A DNA stretch of 64,000 nucleotides from contig NZ_CP133265.1 in the NCBI RefSeq assembly GCF_030915505.1, positions 1,612,001 to 1,676,000 on the forward strand, in the 5' to 3' direction. The translations under genes were made by a program, and so were the position numbers. The notes under the pieces were generated by a model that was not told the DNA's origin, made no database searches, and was given only the letters and a program-made list of their open reading frames with translations. Positions 41,959 to 49,984 of this stretch are shown piece by piece (within the stretch, counting starts at the first letter, position 1; each line of letters opens with the position of its first letter). This DNA comes from Neobacillus sp. OS1-2 (GTDB lineage: Bacteria; Bacillota; Bacilli; Bacillales; Cytobacillaceae).

Positions 41959-42840
41959 TTAATATTCAATCGTAATGATTGGTGTGCCAACTACAACCGT
42001 AGTCTTTCCGCCCAATCCTTCGGAGCGTACGCCAATTTGTAAATTCATGTTATTTTTTTGTTCATCTATGGAGCCTGAAAACATCGGCGATATCGCCGAA
42101 ACAGACATGAAAGTCTCCTCTTTTAACGCTTCGACCTCTTTAGCATCAAAACCGGCCAGCAACTTCCTCACCGTCACCGGTAAAGCCTCATCAATCTTAT
42201 CACTGAAAACGCCTTTCATACAAGAGAAAACTGTAGGTTCCCCTCGAAATATGTCAGTTAACCTATTTTTAAAATCATCCCTAGATAAAAAGGCCTGAGA
42301 AGACTCGTTCCACTCCTTACCACTGACACTATATACTATATACGCATTAACAGGTTGTTTTGTGTGGGTAGCCATCAGTTGAAGCATTTCTTTGTGGTGT
42401 TTGGATGGAGATATTGCCGTTACTTCCCATTTCTGGCTGGTGTTCGTCACAGACCATTCCCAATCAGGAAACTTCCGCCGCAGCACGTCCGCATAATCCT
42501 GGACCTCCTGCACACTTTCCATTCCAACAACATGTTCCCGTGCATAAAAAGACCATTCATCGAGCAAAATATCTTCGGCATGTAAAACAGCGCCCATTTT
42601 CGCTAAATCCTTTTGAAAAATGGACAAGCTGCCGTCCGTATGATTTTTCAAATTAACAGGGGTGACACCTACGGCGCCCTTACCTACAGTTTGAAAAAGT
42701 TCTTTGCCGGCTTCGATCGTTGTTTCAGCGCGAAGAAAATCTAGACCGCTCTTTGCTTCTGTCGTTCGGTTCCCAATCACAACAAGGATCAAACTCAAAA
42801 TCGTCACGATATATAAAAACATCTTGCTATTTCTCTTCAT
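41959..42840 (-). CDS. ywmB: YwmB family protein
   Basis: A 293-residue secreted or membrane-anchored protein: N-terminal hydrophobic segment about 7-25 ([16 protein letters not shown]), then a mixed alpha/beta body with duplicated folds (residues about 40-160 and 175-285) of the type annotated as TATA-box-binding-protein-like fold. The gene order ywzB-ywmB-murAA is as in B. subtilis. It is slightly longer than the B. subtilis protein as I recall it. RBS GGGGGAG 6 nt before ATG 42840. Function unknown; location suggests the cell envelope. Confidence 0.85.
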   Translation of the reverse strand: MKRNSKMFLYIVTILSLILVVIGNRTTEAKSGLDFLRAETTIEAGKELFQTVGKGAVGVTPVNLKNHTDGSLSIFQKDLAKMGAVLHAEDILLDEWSFYAREHVVGMESVQEVQDYADVLRRKFPDWEWSVTNTSQKWEVTAISPSKHHKEMLQLMATHTKQPVNAYIVYSVSGKEWNESSQAFLSRDDFKNRLTDIFRGEPTVFSCMKGVFSDKIDEALPVTVRKLLAGFDAKEVEALKEETFMSVSAISPMFSGSIDEQKNNMNLQIGVRSEGLGGKTTVVVGTPIITIEY

Positions 42841-43073
42841 CTCTACTCCCCCTTACTACCAGTGTTGCCAGGTAGCAAGAGAGCAATACTTGGGAAATGT
42901 CGTCACTTTTTGACAAGTTCCAAGGTTCTATTTAAAAACGAAAGAGAACTTTTTCAGCCATTCCAAATTTGGGACAAACTTAGCTTTCCACATAAACTCG
43001 ATTGTACTCAAAATCTCAGCAAATGGGAACATGTACGAAGACCTAAATTTTTACCAATTTTGGCAAAGCAATT

Positions 43074-43093
43074 GGAACCGTCCCCTGCTTCAC
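43074..43093. repeat. Dispersed repeat, family B
   Basis: GGAACCGTCCCCTGCTTCAC ending at the stop codon region of ywzB. Confidence 0.75.
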
Positions 43094-43094
43094 T

Positions 43095-43331
43095 TTAATT
43101 AAAAATCATCGGTAGTTGTTGCGACCATTGAAGGTAATCAAGGAAAAAGTTACTAACAGATGATCCGATGAAAATGGCTAATAATATGTACAGTAATCGC
43201 GCTTGCACCACACGGTTTGGCCGCAGCAGCTTTTCCAAGCGAATCGCTTGCAGTGCCCACCAGGAAATCGCAATAAAAACCAAATGCGACAGGATGCTGA
43301 CCACTGCTATTTGCCCAAAATCATTTATCAT
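43095..43331 (-). CDS. ywzB: DUF1146 membrane protein YwzB
   Basis: A 78-residue protein with two membrane helices (VVSILSHLVFIAISWWALQA and LLYILLAIFIGSSVSNFFL) joined by a basic loop (LEKLLRPNRVVQARL). It matches DUF1146/YwzB in length and gene position. ATG 43331 has AAGGAGGG 6 nt upstream; the in-frame ATG at 43376 runs through a family-B repeat and is rejected. Conserved in bacilli next to the ATP synthase operon or ywmB; function unknown. Confidence 0.88.
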   Translation of the reverse strand: MINDFGQIAVVSILSHLVFIAISWWALQAIRLEKLLRPNRVVQARLLYILLAIFIGSSVSNFFLDYLQWSQQLPMIFN

Positions 43332-43348
43332 GCTGATCCCTCCTTTTC

Positions 43349-43406
43349 GAAGCAGGGGACGATTCTGCTGCTTCATTCCGAAGCAGAAGAACCGTCCCTT
43401 GCTTTA
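43349..43406. repeat. Family-B inverted pair upstream of ywzB
   Basis: GAAGCAGGGGACGATTCT, then its near-complement AGAACCGTCCCTTGCTT, making an imperfect hairpin of about 17 bp. Confidence 0.8.
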
Positions 43407-43504
43407 ACCCAAAGACTATTCTACCATACAGACGAATGAAAGTCCTGAAAGTTTCCTTTTTGGGTAATATTTGGAAAATTAAAAATCTTGAAAGGGCTTA
43501 CTAT

Positions 43505-43558
43505 CTTTAACTGACAAAATACCGTTCACAACATTTAAACGGTGTTTTGTCAGTTAAG
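43505..43558. repeat. 20-bp hairpin behind the 59-aa gene
   Basis: TTTAACTGACAAAATACCGTT pairs (one G:U) with AACGGTGTTTTGTCAGTTAAG. No clear U-tract follows; it may still serve as the terminator of the 59-aa gene on the minus strand. Confidence 0.5.
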
Positions 43559-43571
43559 CCTGTTACGACCA

Positions 43572-43751
43572 TTAAACCTCATTCCAAACCCTCGATAAAT
43601 TTAATGGAACATACACCTTATTTCCTTGAATCTCTCGGTGGATGATGGGTTCCTCAAACTGCTGTTCCCAGCTGGATTTTCCGCCAACTTTATGTCGCGC
43701 TCGATAATAGGCCCCTACTAATTTTTCCAAACTTAAATTTGAATACTTCAT
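43572..43751 (-). CDS. Small hypothetical protein, 59 aa
   Basis: A short frame with a strong RBS (GGGAGG, 8 nt before ATG 43751). The product is MKYSNLSLEKLVGAYYRARH followed by KVGGKSSWEQQFEEP and a second half IIHREIQGNKVYVPLNLSRV. It is soluble and basic with one predicted helix and a beta pair. Codon use is normal and a long hairpin lies just behind the stop. I do not know the family; a DNA- or RNA-binding helper is possible. Confidence 0.6.
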   Translation of the reverse strand: MKYSNLSLEKLVGAYYRARHKVGGKSSWEQQFEEPIIHREIQGNKVYVPLNLSRVWNEV

Positions 43752-43831
43752 CCGATTCTCCTCCCTTTGTTTAAGCGGGGCGGAGATTCCGCCAAGTTTT
43801 GGACTTGGTTCGGAATTCCGCCAAACCCCAT

Positions 43832-44158
43832 TTATGCTGATTTTGACGCTACAACTACGACCCTGCCTTGATCCAATTCTTCCTCATAATGCTCAGCTTC
43901 GGCATGGGATAGCCCCAATGACTCGAGCTTTGAGCGAAGTTCGTCGCCACGGGTTCGAAAGACATTGGCGATGGAATCAAACACCCCCTGCTCACCGACC
44001 CCAATTCCGCCAATATCCAGGGAATCGGTTAAATCCTCCGAGCGGTGCTTATCGTGTGCCAATAAATAGATTTCATCCTTCGTGAACCCCTGCATGATAA
44101 GTTGCTCAATTTCTCTTTTTGCTTCGACACCATTTTCAACTACTTTTACTTGTTCCAT
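43832..44158 (-). CDS. YflT/GspM-type general stress protein
   Basis: A 108-residue soluble protein of the YflT-type (PF11181) stress family: VVENGVEAKREIEQLIMQGF, YLLAHDKHRSEDLTDSLD, and an acidic C-terminal helix with LGLSHAEAEHYEEELDQGR. These proteins are induced by sigma-B under heat, salt and ethanol stress; role unknown. ATG 44158 (third codon of an earlier ATG-AAA-ATG) has GGAGG 7 nt upstream. A sigma-B-like promoter lies 35-60 bp upstream. Confidence 0.85.
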   Translation of the reverse strand: MEQVKVVENGVEAKREIEQLIMQGFTKDEIYLLAHDKHRSEDLTDSLDIGGIGVGEQGVFDSIANVFRTRGDELRSKLESLGLSHAEAEHYEEELDQGRVVVVASKSA

Positions 44159-44192
44159 TTTCATTCCTCCTCATTTTGTTTCTAATGGGTAT

Positions 44193-44218
44193 ATAACCGC
44201 ATCTTGAAAAAATAAAAC
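44193..44218 (-). promoter_or_regulatory. Sigma-B promoter of the YflT-type gene
   Basis: Minus strand: GTTTTA (44213-44218), 14-bp spacer, GGTTAT (44193-44198); one mismatch in the -10 from GGGTAT. Confidence 0.6.
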
Positions 44219-44273
44219 ATTTTTCTTTTGGCTCTGTGATAACTGAATGTTGATTCACTGAGTTTGAAAAATA

Positions 44274-44455
44274 AATGGAAGAATTCCGTTTAAATTGAAA
44301 AATACCCCCATTTCCTTAAAAATAATGGGAGTTTTTCCGGTTATATTGTCTAAATCGTTGAATTTTGTCCTATTTAGAGAAGTTAATCGGAATATCTCCG
44401 CCTAAATTAGCTTCTTAAGCCTCCTGGATATACATTAGACAGAAATTCTCCGCCT
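44274..44455. repeat. Array of CGGAnnTTCCG motifs, family C
   Basis: Units near 44274, 44324, 44384 and 44441 such as GAAGAATTCCG, GGGAGTTTTTCCGG and CGGAATATCTCCG, spaced 50-60 bp, in a 428-bp gap that otherwise holds only promoters. Related units lie at 43776-43830. Confidence 0.65.
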
Positions 44456-44511
44456 ATAAATTCCCATACCTGCCCAAAAACAATAACAGAGTCTTTCTTT
44501 TTTAATAGTAA

Positions 44512-44537
44512 GTTACTAACTCACCCAGCATGGGTAT
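44512..44537 (+). promoter_or_regulatory. Sigma-B-like promoter of the IDEAL-domain gene
   Basis: GTTACT, 14-bp spacer, perfect GGGTAT (44532-44537), 50 bp upstream of the ATG at 44587. The -35 is a moderate match. Confidence 0.5.
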
Positions 44538-44586
44538 ACAGAAATCACGTAACGGGGTTGGCCCGTCATTCAATGGAGGTGTATAT

Positions 44587-44919
44587 ATGAAGAAACTGTT
44601 ATGTAAATATTGTGGGAATGCTGAATTTTATGTGCTAAACGTCAACGAAACCCTTTGTAAATGCGGTGTACGCTTGACCAAACTCAGTGATTATCTAAGA
44701 GAGGATTCGCCCAAATGGCGGGGCGATCACAAACGGCAAGCAGAGGTTGTTTCAAAAATTAGTTTATTAAAACGGGAAATTGACAATTGCCTTGATGAAC
44801 GGGATGCAGAGCGATTTAAAAAGTTAACCTATGAATTAAGGCTCTGCGAACATGCATTGATCGACTCGAGAGCACGTTTCAAGGAACGAATAAATCAAAA
44901 CGGCAAAACGTACAGTTGA
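44587..44919 (+). CDS. Zinc-ribbon protein with C-terminal IDEAL-like domain
   Basis: A 110-residue soluble protein. The N-terminus LLCKYCGNAEFYVLNVNETL followed by CKCG forms a CxxC...CxC zinc ribbon. The C-terminal half, LLKREIDNCLDERDAERFKK, fits the IDEAL domain (I-D-.-A-L...D...F..L) found in Bacillus adaptor-like proteins such as YpiB. ATG 44587 has GGAGG 7 nt upstream. The sigma-B-like promoter suggests stress induction. An adaptor or regulatory role is inferred. Confidence 0.65.
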   Translation: MKKLLCKYCGNAEFYVLNVNETLCKCGVRLTKLSDYLREDSPKWRGDHKRQAEVVSKISLLKREIDNCLDERDAERFKKLTYELRLCEHALIDSRARFKERINQNGKTYS

Positions 44920-44939
44920 TTTGGACACACGACAATGAG

Positions 44940-44964
44940 GTTTATTTTTCAAAAATCCGGGTAC
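44940..44964 (+). promoter_or_regulatory. Sigma-B promoter of the GlsB-type gene
   Basis: GTTTAT, 13-bp spacer, GGGTAC (44959-44964), 38 bp before the ATG. Confidence 0.7.
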
Positions 44965-45001
44965 TTCAATTAACAGTACATTAAAAAAGGAGAGAGTGAT
45001 T

Positions 45002-45256
45002 ATGGGATTTATTTGGTCATTAATTATTGGAGGCATCATCGGCTGGTTAGCCGGACTGATTATTGGACGTGACGTACCAGGCGGCATCATCGGCAATATT
45101 ATCGCCGGATTTATCGGAGCTTGGCTCGGATCTTTACTATTAGGCGGCTGGGGCCCCGTCATCGGCGGCTTTTACTTCATTCCGGCACTCATCGGAGCGA
45201 TCGCCCTTGTCTTTATCTTGAGCCTGATCTTAAAAGGAATGAAACGTACAGCTTAA
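45002..45256 (+). CDS. GlsB/YeaQ/YmgE-family stress membrane protein
   Basis: An 84-residue protein with three glycine-rich membrane helices: SLIIGGIIGWLAGLIIGRD, GGIIGNIIAGFIGAWLGSLL and IPALIGAIALVFILSLIL, ending in a short basic tail. This is the transglycosylase-associated/GlsB family of stress-induced membrane proteins. ATG 45002 follows AGGAGAG by 7 nt. A good sigma-B promoter lies just upstream, consistent with general stress control. Molecular role unknown. Confidence 0.88.
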   Translation: MGFIWSLIIGGIIGWLAGLIIGRDVPGGIIGNIIAGFIGAWLGSLLLGGWGPVIGGFYFIPALIGAIALVFILSLILKGMKRTA

Positions 45257-45274
45257 TCGTGTAACCACTTAATA

Positions 45275-45303
45275 AGGGGCTGCTACAAAGGCAGCCTCTT
45301 TTT
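45275..45303 (+). terminator. Terminator of the GlsB-type gene
   Basis: AGGGGCTGC/GGCAGCCTCT stem followed by TTTTT. Confidence 0.75.
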
Positions 45304-45334
45304 CATGTGTTAACTTCAGGTATTTAGGATAGAG

Positions 45335-45359
45335 GTTTATTTTTCGACATGATGGGTAT
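45335..45359 (+). promoter_or_regulatory. Orphan sigma-B promoter
   Basis: GTTTAT, 13-bp spacer, perfect GGGTAT (45354-45359). It points right, away from the GlsB gene and toward the 3' end of rsbM, and no ORF with an RBS lies within the next 110 bp. Confidence 0.6.
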
Positions 45360-45366
45360 TTCATAC

Positions 45367-45475
45367 ATAAATAACCCTTTTGGAGAATTCAAGGGAAGAC
45401 GTCCCTTACGATTTACTAACATAACGGATCTGCCCCCCGATGCGTTAGCATATTAACGCATCGGGGGGCAGGCAC
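45367..45475 (+). ncRNA. Candidate sigma-B-dependent small RNA
   Basis: A transcript from the orphan sigma-B promoter would start near 45367 and meet the 17-bp hairpin at 45431-45470, giving about 100-110 nt. It contains no ORF with an RBS. The limits and existence are inferred; a 34-codon frame starts inside the -10 and so cannot be made from this promoter. Confidence 0.35.
45431..45470. terminator. 17-bp GC-rich hairpin between convergent units
   Basis: TGCCCCCCGATGCGTTA pairs perfectly with TAACGCATCGGGGGGCA around a 6-nt loop; T-rich sequence (CTTTCT) follows on the plus side after 4 nt. It ends rsbM on one strand and the candidate sRNA on the other. Confidence 0.65.
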
Positions 45476-45478
45476 TTT

Positions 45479-46339
45479 CTACATTTTTCGATAAATCCGC
45501 TCATGCAGATTAAATTCTTCATAGTGGATCCCTTTTGGCATAAACAAGATTGACTCTTTACTGCCAAGCCCGATGAAACCGCCGGCAGCCAGGCTGTTGT
45601 ACATCAAACGATGAACCTGCTGCTGCAACCCATGGTCAAAATAAATCATGACATTGCGGCAAAGAATCACATGAAATTCATTGAATGATCCATCCGTCAC
45701 CAAGTTATGCTGAGCAAAAATAAGCTTCTCTGCCAAACTAGGCTGAAAATAAGCAAATTGATGGTCGGTTGTATAGTACTCGGAAAAAGCCTTGCTGCCA
45801 CCGGCTTTCAAATAATTCTTCGTATATTGCTGCATTTTCTTTAAAGGAAAGGCCCCCTTTTGCGCAGCAGCCAAGGCCATTTCGTTCATATCGGTCGCAT
45901 AGATGGTCGTCTTATCCGCCAGACCCTCTTCCTGAATGAGGATCGCCATCGAATAGACCTCCTCGCCGGTCGCACAGCCGGCATGCCAAATCCGAATTTC
46001 CGGCAGCTCTCTTAACAGCGGCACGACCTCGTTGCGAAAGGCCGCAAAGAAGTCCGGGTCACGATACATTTCCGTCATCCGGATCGACAAATCATTTAAT
46101 AATCGCTCCAAATACCCCTGTTCATGGAGCACTTTTTCCAACAAAGCCGTGATCGTCGGCAACCTTTCCGCCTTCATCCGATTCAAAATTCTTCTGCAGA
46201 GCGACGCCCGCACATACCCGCGGAAGTCGTAGCCATACTTCTGATACAGGCCCTCGAGCAGCAAATTGATTTCGATTTCCTGAAGTTCATTCAGCGGCGG
46301 TGCTTCTGTTTCGGTAACTAGTTCGGTCTGTGTTTTCAT
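45479..46339 (-). CDS. rsbM: CheR-type methyltransferase, RsbM
   Basis: A 286-residue SAM-dependent protein-glutamate methyltransferase of the CheR fold: N-terminal helical domain (about 20-85), then the Rossmann-like domain with IRIWHAGCATGEEVYSMAIL (SAM site), YATDMNEMALAAAQ and LCRNVMIYFDH. There are no chemotaxis genes nearby; instead it overlaps the hybrid kinase gene by 4 bp (ATGA). In B. cereus the CheR-like RsbM methylates the kinase RsbK to keep sigma-B activity low, and the same arrangement is found here. ATG 46339 has AGGTGG 7 nt before it. Name given by context and family. Confidence 0.85.
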   Translation of the reverse strand: MKTQTELVTETEAPPLNELQEIEINLLLEGLYQKYGYDFRGYVRASLCRRILNRMKAERLPTITALLEKVLHEQGYLERLLNDLSIRMTEMYRDPDFFAAFRNEVVPLLRELPEIRIWHAGCATGEEVYSMAILIQEEGLADKTTIYATDMNEMALAAAQKGAFPLKKMQQYTKNYLKAGGSKAFSEYYTTDHQFAYFQPSLAEKLIFAQHNLVTDGSFNEFHVILCRNVMIYFDHGLQQQVHRLMYNSLAAGGFIGLGSKESILFMPKGIHYEEFNLHERIYRKM

Positions 46340-49107
46340 CGCGGATCCACCTGCTCCGTCAGCCACACCCGCATTAACGAGAAAAGCTGGTCAATATTTA
46401 AAGGCTTCATTATATAATCAGATGCTCCTGCTTCCATACATTTGTCGCGTTCGCCCTTCATGGCCTTCGCGGTCAAGGCAATAATCGGCAGGGACTGCAG
46501 CCCGAGGTCGTGGCGGATGACCTGCATCGCCTCATACCCGCCCATCACCGGCATCATAATATCCATAAAGATCAAGTCGAAATCCGCTTGTTGCCGCAGC
46601 ATTTCAATAGCATGCTTCCCGTTTTCCGCCACTTCTACAACAACGCCTTTTCTTTCAAGCGCCGTCACCAGCGAGTATACATTGCGGCCATCGTCTTCAA
46701 CCAGAAGTACTTTTTTTCCTTTAAAAAGTAAATCCTCCGAGCTTTGGATGACAATTTGTTCGCTCACGGGGGCTTCTTCCTCATTTATGACGCTCACATC
46801 TGCAGCCACTTCCTCCAGGGCCAGTTTATAATCGTCCACACGACCATAGTACTCAGACTCCAGTTTGCACGGGATATATAACGTAAACGTACTTCCTTTA
46901 TCCGGTTCACTTTGAACGTGGAGGGCACCGCCGAGCAGCTTGGTAAATTCGCGGCAGATCGATAATCCCAGCCCCGTCCCGCCATATTGCCTGTTCGTGG
47001 TGCCGTCCACCTGTTGAAAGGCCTCGAAAATGATTTGCTGCTTTTCGGGCGGAATCCCGATTCCGGTATCGGCAACTGAAATCGCCAGTACCCCTTCTGC
47101 TCCTTGAATTCCGGGCACTTTTTCAGAAGCAGCCATGCCCATTCTCAAGCTGACCGAGCCTCGTTCTGTAAATTTAAACGCATTCGACAATAAATTTTTC
47201 AAAATTTGCTGCAAGCGATGACCGTCCGTCGAAATGACCGCAGGGACATCCGGGTCGATCGACACGTCAAACCCTACATTCTTATTCGCCGCGACTGGGT
47301 CGAACAGATTCCGCATCATCTGTGGTATTTCTGTCACATTCACTTCATCTGTGACCACTTCAATTTTTCCCGCTTCAATCTTTGATAAATCAAGGATATC
47401 ATCAATCAAGCGCAGTAAATCCCCGCCAGAGGTATGGACAACGCGGGCGTACTCACTCACTTCCGCGGCGTCCATTTCTGAATTACTCTCCATCAGCATT
47501 TGCGACAGAATCAGAATGCTATTCAATGGCGTCCGCAGCTCATGCGACATGTTTGCAAGGAAATCTGTTTTGTATTGTGAACTCATTTGCAGTTTCCGTG
47601 AATACTCCTCAAGTTCGTCCTTCGCTATTTTCAAATCAAATGCCCGTTGTTCGGCATATTGCTTCTGTTCTTCTAAAAAGTCATTGGTCACCTTGAGCTG
47701 TTCCTGCTGCATTTGCAATTCTTCCGATTGGGCCTGGAGCTCTTCCGATTGCGCCTGCAATTCCTCCGTTAAAATTTGTGATTCCCCGAGCAGCCGCTCC
47801 ACTTCCATCCGCCCGTTCACACTGGAAATCACCGAGCCAAACTTATCTTGAAGCATGTCGAGCAGTGTCAGATGCTGCGCAAGAAATGGCTGCAGCGCGG
47901 CGAATTCAACCACCGCTTCGACCCTGTCCTCAAACATAATCGGGGCAATTAATAAGTTTGTTGGCGAGGAAACCCCTAAGCCCGAAGTCACTTTAAAATG
48001 CTCCTCCGGCAGCTGGTCAATCAGAAACAGTCGCTTATCAAGGGCTGCTTGACCAATCAGCCCTTCACCCAAACGAAAGCTTGCCGCGGCCTGTCCGTCC
48101 TCTGCAATCGCGTAGCCCGCCACTTTGACGTAATCCACCACTGTGCCTTGACTCCGGCGAAGATAGACCACCCCGTAAGTTGCTTGAAGCAGCGGAGCAA
48201 GCTTCGTCACGAATGCCTGCGACAGTTCGGTAATATCGGTCATCCCTTGATACATCGTAGAAATATCCGTCATACTTTTCTGCACCCAGCTCTGTTTCTC
48301 GAGATTGCTGAGGAGGCTGTTCATCGCCTCCGCCAGCTCCCAGGTCTCATCACGCGTGCTTACTTTGATCCTTGTTGTCAGATCCACCTTTGAATCTGCG
48401 TCAGTAATACTTTTAATCGTCTTAATCACTTGTTTAATCGTTCGCACAATGGAATTTGACAGGAAAAAGGCTGTGGCAATCGTAATCACCGTCACCAAAA
48501 TGATAATCGCATACAGGGTTATTTTTAAATTTGTATTGTTTTGATTGAGCTGGCTAATCCGATCGGCCGTCAATTGCTTCTCATTGGCAAGAAATGAATC
48601 CAATTGCGTACGCAGCTGATCGATCATTTTCTTTCCAGTGTTTTTATTGAAATGCTCATCCAATGCCGCTGTGTTGTTCGCCCTTTTTTGATTGACGACA
48701 TATTCCCCGGACTTTTCCATCCAGGTCAGCAGCAGCGGTTTTATTTCCTCCAAATTCCGCTGCTGTTTGCCGTTATCCGTCAACATGGAATGCAGTTTAT
48801 TGTAATTGTCCAGCCAGCTCCGGCTCGCCAGATGATAAGGTTCGAGATACTCCTCATCGCCCGTAATCACAAATCCCCTCATCCCTGTTTCCATATCGAG
48901 AATATTTTTTTGAATCTGATTCGCCAGGTCGTGGACTTCAATATCATGTTTGGATATGAAATTGACCTCATTCTGCAAAGCTGTCATTCTATTAATCACG
49001 ATTAGCAAGGACAGCACCAAGCAGACCAATATTGTTACATAACCCGTAATAATTTTCGCATGAATGTTGTATTTCCACCCTTTGATCGTCATCGCCCCCG
49101 CAATCAT
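46336..49107 (-). CDS. rsbK: Hybrid sensor histidine kinase RsbK (CHASE3-HAMP-GAF-HisKA-HATPase-REC)
   Basis: A 923-residue membrane hybrid kinase. Helix about 17-38, CHASE3-type sensor about 40-190 (DMETGMRGFVITGDEEYLEP), second helix about 195-225, HAMP 225-275, GAF about 290-440, Gln/Glu-rich coiled coil (SEELQAQSEELQMQQEQ) to 510, HisKA with phospho-His in MSHELRTPLNSI, HATPase_c (FKFTERG, DTGIGIPPEKQ, YGGTGLGLSI) to 745, and a REC domain with phospho-Asp in LIFMDIMMPVMGG. In B. cereus RsbK phosphorylates RsbY, which frees sigma-B. Position next to rsbM and in the same locus as rsbY-sigB supports this. A start at ATG 49092 is also possible. Confidence 0.9.
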   Translation of the reverse strand: MIAGAMTIKGWKYNIHAKIITGYVTILVCLVLSLLIVINRMTALQNEVNFISKHDIEVHDLANQIQKNILDMETGMRGFVITGDEEYLEPYHLASRSWLDNYNKLHSMLTDNGKQQRNLEEIKPLLLTWMEKSGEYVVNQKRANNTAALDEHFNKNTGKKMIDQLRTQLDSFLANEKQLTADRISQLNQNNTNLKITLYAIIILVTVITIATAFFLSNSIVRTIKQVIKTIKSITDADSKVDLTTRIKVSTRDETWELAEAMNSLLSNLEKQSWVQKSMTDISTMYQGMTDITELSQAFVTKLAPLLQATYGVVYLRRSQGTVVDYVKVAGYAIAEDGQAAASFRLGEGLIGQAALDKRLFLIDQLPEEHFKVTSGLGVSSPTNLLIAPIMFEDRVEAVVEFAALQPFLAQHLTLLDMLQDKFGSVISSVNGRMEVERLLGESQILTEELQAQSEELQAQSEELQMQQEQLKVTNDFLEEQKQYAEQRAFDLKIAKDELEEYSRKLQMSSQYKTDFLANMSHELRTPLNSILILSQMLMESNSEMDAAEVSEYARVVHTSGGDLLRLIDDILDLSKIEAGKIEVVTDEVNVTEIPQMMRNLFDPVAANKNVGFDVSIDPDVPAVISTDGHRLQQILKNLLSNAFKFTERGSVSLRMGMAASEKVPGIQGAEGVLAISVADTGIGIPPEKQQIIFEAFQQVDGTTNRQYGGTGLGLSICREFTKLLGGALHVQSEPDKGSTFTLYIPCKLESEYYGRVDDYKLALEEVAADVSVINEEEAPVSEQIVIQSSEDLLFKGKKVLLVEDDGRNVYSLVTALERKGVVVEVAENGKHAIEMLRQQADFDLIFMDIMMPVMGGYEAMQVIRHDLGLQSLPIIALTAKAMKGERDKCMEAGASDYIMKPLNIDQLFSLMRVWLTEQVDPR

Positions 49108-49181
49108 TCGTCTATCGAAATATACCTTATTCTACCATACCGTGTTCATCTTTGAATAAAGCACACACTTTTACCTACTAA

Positions 49182-49207
49182 TTACCCATTTCACTTTTTC
49201 TTAAAAC
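49182..49207 (-). promoter_or_regulatory. Sigma-B promoter of rsbK
   Basis: Minus strand GTTTTA (49202-49207), 14-bp spacer, GGGTAA (49182-49187), about 75 bp upstream of rsbK. It lies 27 bp from the divergent dps promoter. Confidence 0.55.
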
Positions 49208-49233
49208 CTACTTTTTGAAAAATAAATTTGGGG

Positions 49234-49259
49234 GTTTCAACCGGTTCGGGGACGGGTAC
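49234..49259 (+). promoter_or_regulatory. Sigma-B promoter of dps
   Basis: GTTTCA (49234-49239), 14-bp spacer, GGGTAC (49254-49259), about 34 bp before the dps ATG. Confidence 0.75.
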
Positions 49260-49292
49260 AAAAGGAGTATCAACGAAATGGAGGTAGGTAAA

Positions 49293-49748
49293 ATGGCCAA
49301 AACAAAAGAAAAAGTTTTATCAGCAGAAGTACTCGACAAGCAGGTGGCAAATTTCTCGGTTCTTTATATGAAACTGCATCATTATCATTGGTATGTAAAA
49401 GGCGAGAATTTCTTCAAGCTGCATGTAAAGTTCGGGGAATTGTACGCGGAGGCTGGGTTACATCTTGATACGATCGCGGAACGAATGCTGGCGGTTGGGG
49501 CGTTACCAACAGCTACTTTAAAAGAGCAATTGGGGCTGACTTCGCTTGAGGAGGCTAGCGGTGGTGAAAGTGCGCATGAGATGGTGCGTACCCTGGCCGA
49601 TGACTTTGACACTATTTGCACGGAACTTACAGAAGGAATCACGGCAGCCGAAGACAACGATGATCAGCCAACCGCCGATTTGTTCATTGCGATTCGGACA
49701 TCGTTGGAGAAGCATAGATGGATGCTTGAGGCGTATTTGGCAGAGTAA
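49293..49748 (+). CDS. dps: Dps-family ferritin-like DNA-protection protein
   Basis: A 151-residue four-helix ferritin-like protein that forms a dodecamer, oxidises Fe2+ with peroxide and shields DNA. The ferroxidase motif is intact: KLHHYHWYVKGENFFKLHVK with His ligands followed by Asp/Glu in AGLHLDTIAERMLAVG. ATG 49293 has GGAGG 9 nt upstream; an ATG 78 bp earlier overlaps the promoter. A well-matched sigma-B promoter immediately upstream agrees with stress induction known for Bacillus Dps. Divergent from rsbK; B. cereus has a similar ferritin-like gene in its sigB locus. Confidence 0.93.
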   Translation: MAKTKEKVLSAEVLDKQVANFSVLYMKLHHYHWYVKGENFFKLHVKFGELYAEAGLHLDTIAERMLAVGALPTATLKEQLGLTSLEEASGGESAHEMVRTLADDFDTICTELTEGITAAEDNDDQPTADLFIAIRTSLEKHRWMLEAYLAE

Positions 49749-49819
49749 CGAGGAGTTTACTGGGTGCCAGCGGGCGTGCTGGCACCTTGTGTTGCGTAGC
49801 TTTTTAATAGATTCTCATT

Positions 49820-49921
49820 AAACGGGCACATAGAACCTGTCTACGTTACCTTTTTCATCGATTTCCCGCCAAACGGGTACATAGAGCCTGTCTACGTTAC
49901 CTTTTTCATCGATTCCCAACA
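49820..49921. repeat. 51-bp tandem repeat, two copies
   Basis: Units start at 49820 and 49871 with AAACGGG(C/T)ACATAGA(A/G)CCTG and contain TACCTTTTTCATCGATT, text that resembles the 52-bp repeat at 2536. It fills most of the gap behind dps. Confidence 0.85.
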
Positions 49922-49984
49922 AAAAATGGTTCCTATCAGCTGATTGTGAGCCAAATGCGACCTTTGGTAAGGTTGATCCTCCCT

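Noticed and set aside
45352..45456. 34-codon frame starting in the orphan sigma-B -10
   Set aside because: It begins upstream of any transcript from that promoter and has no RBS.
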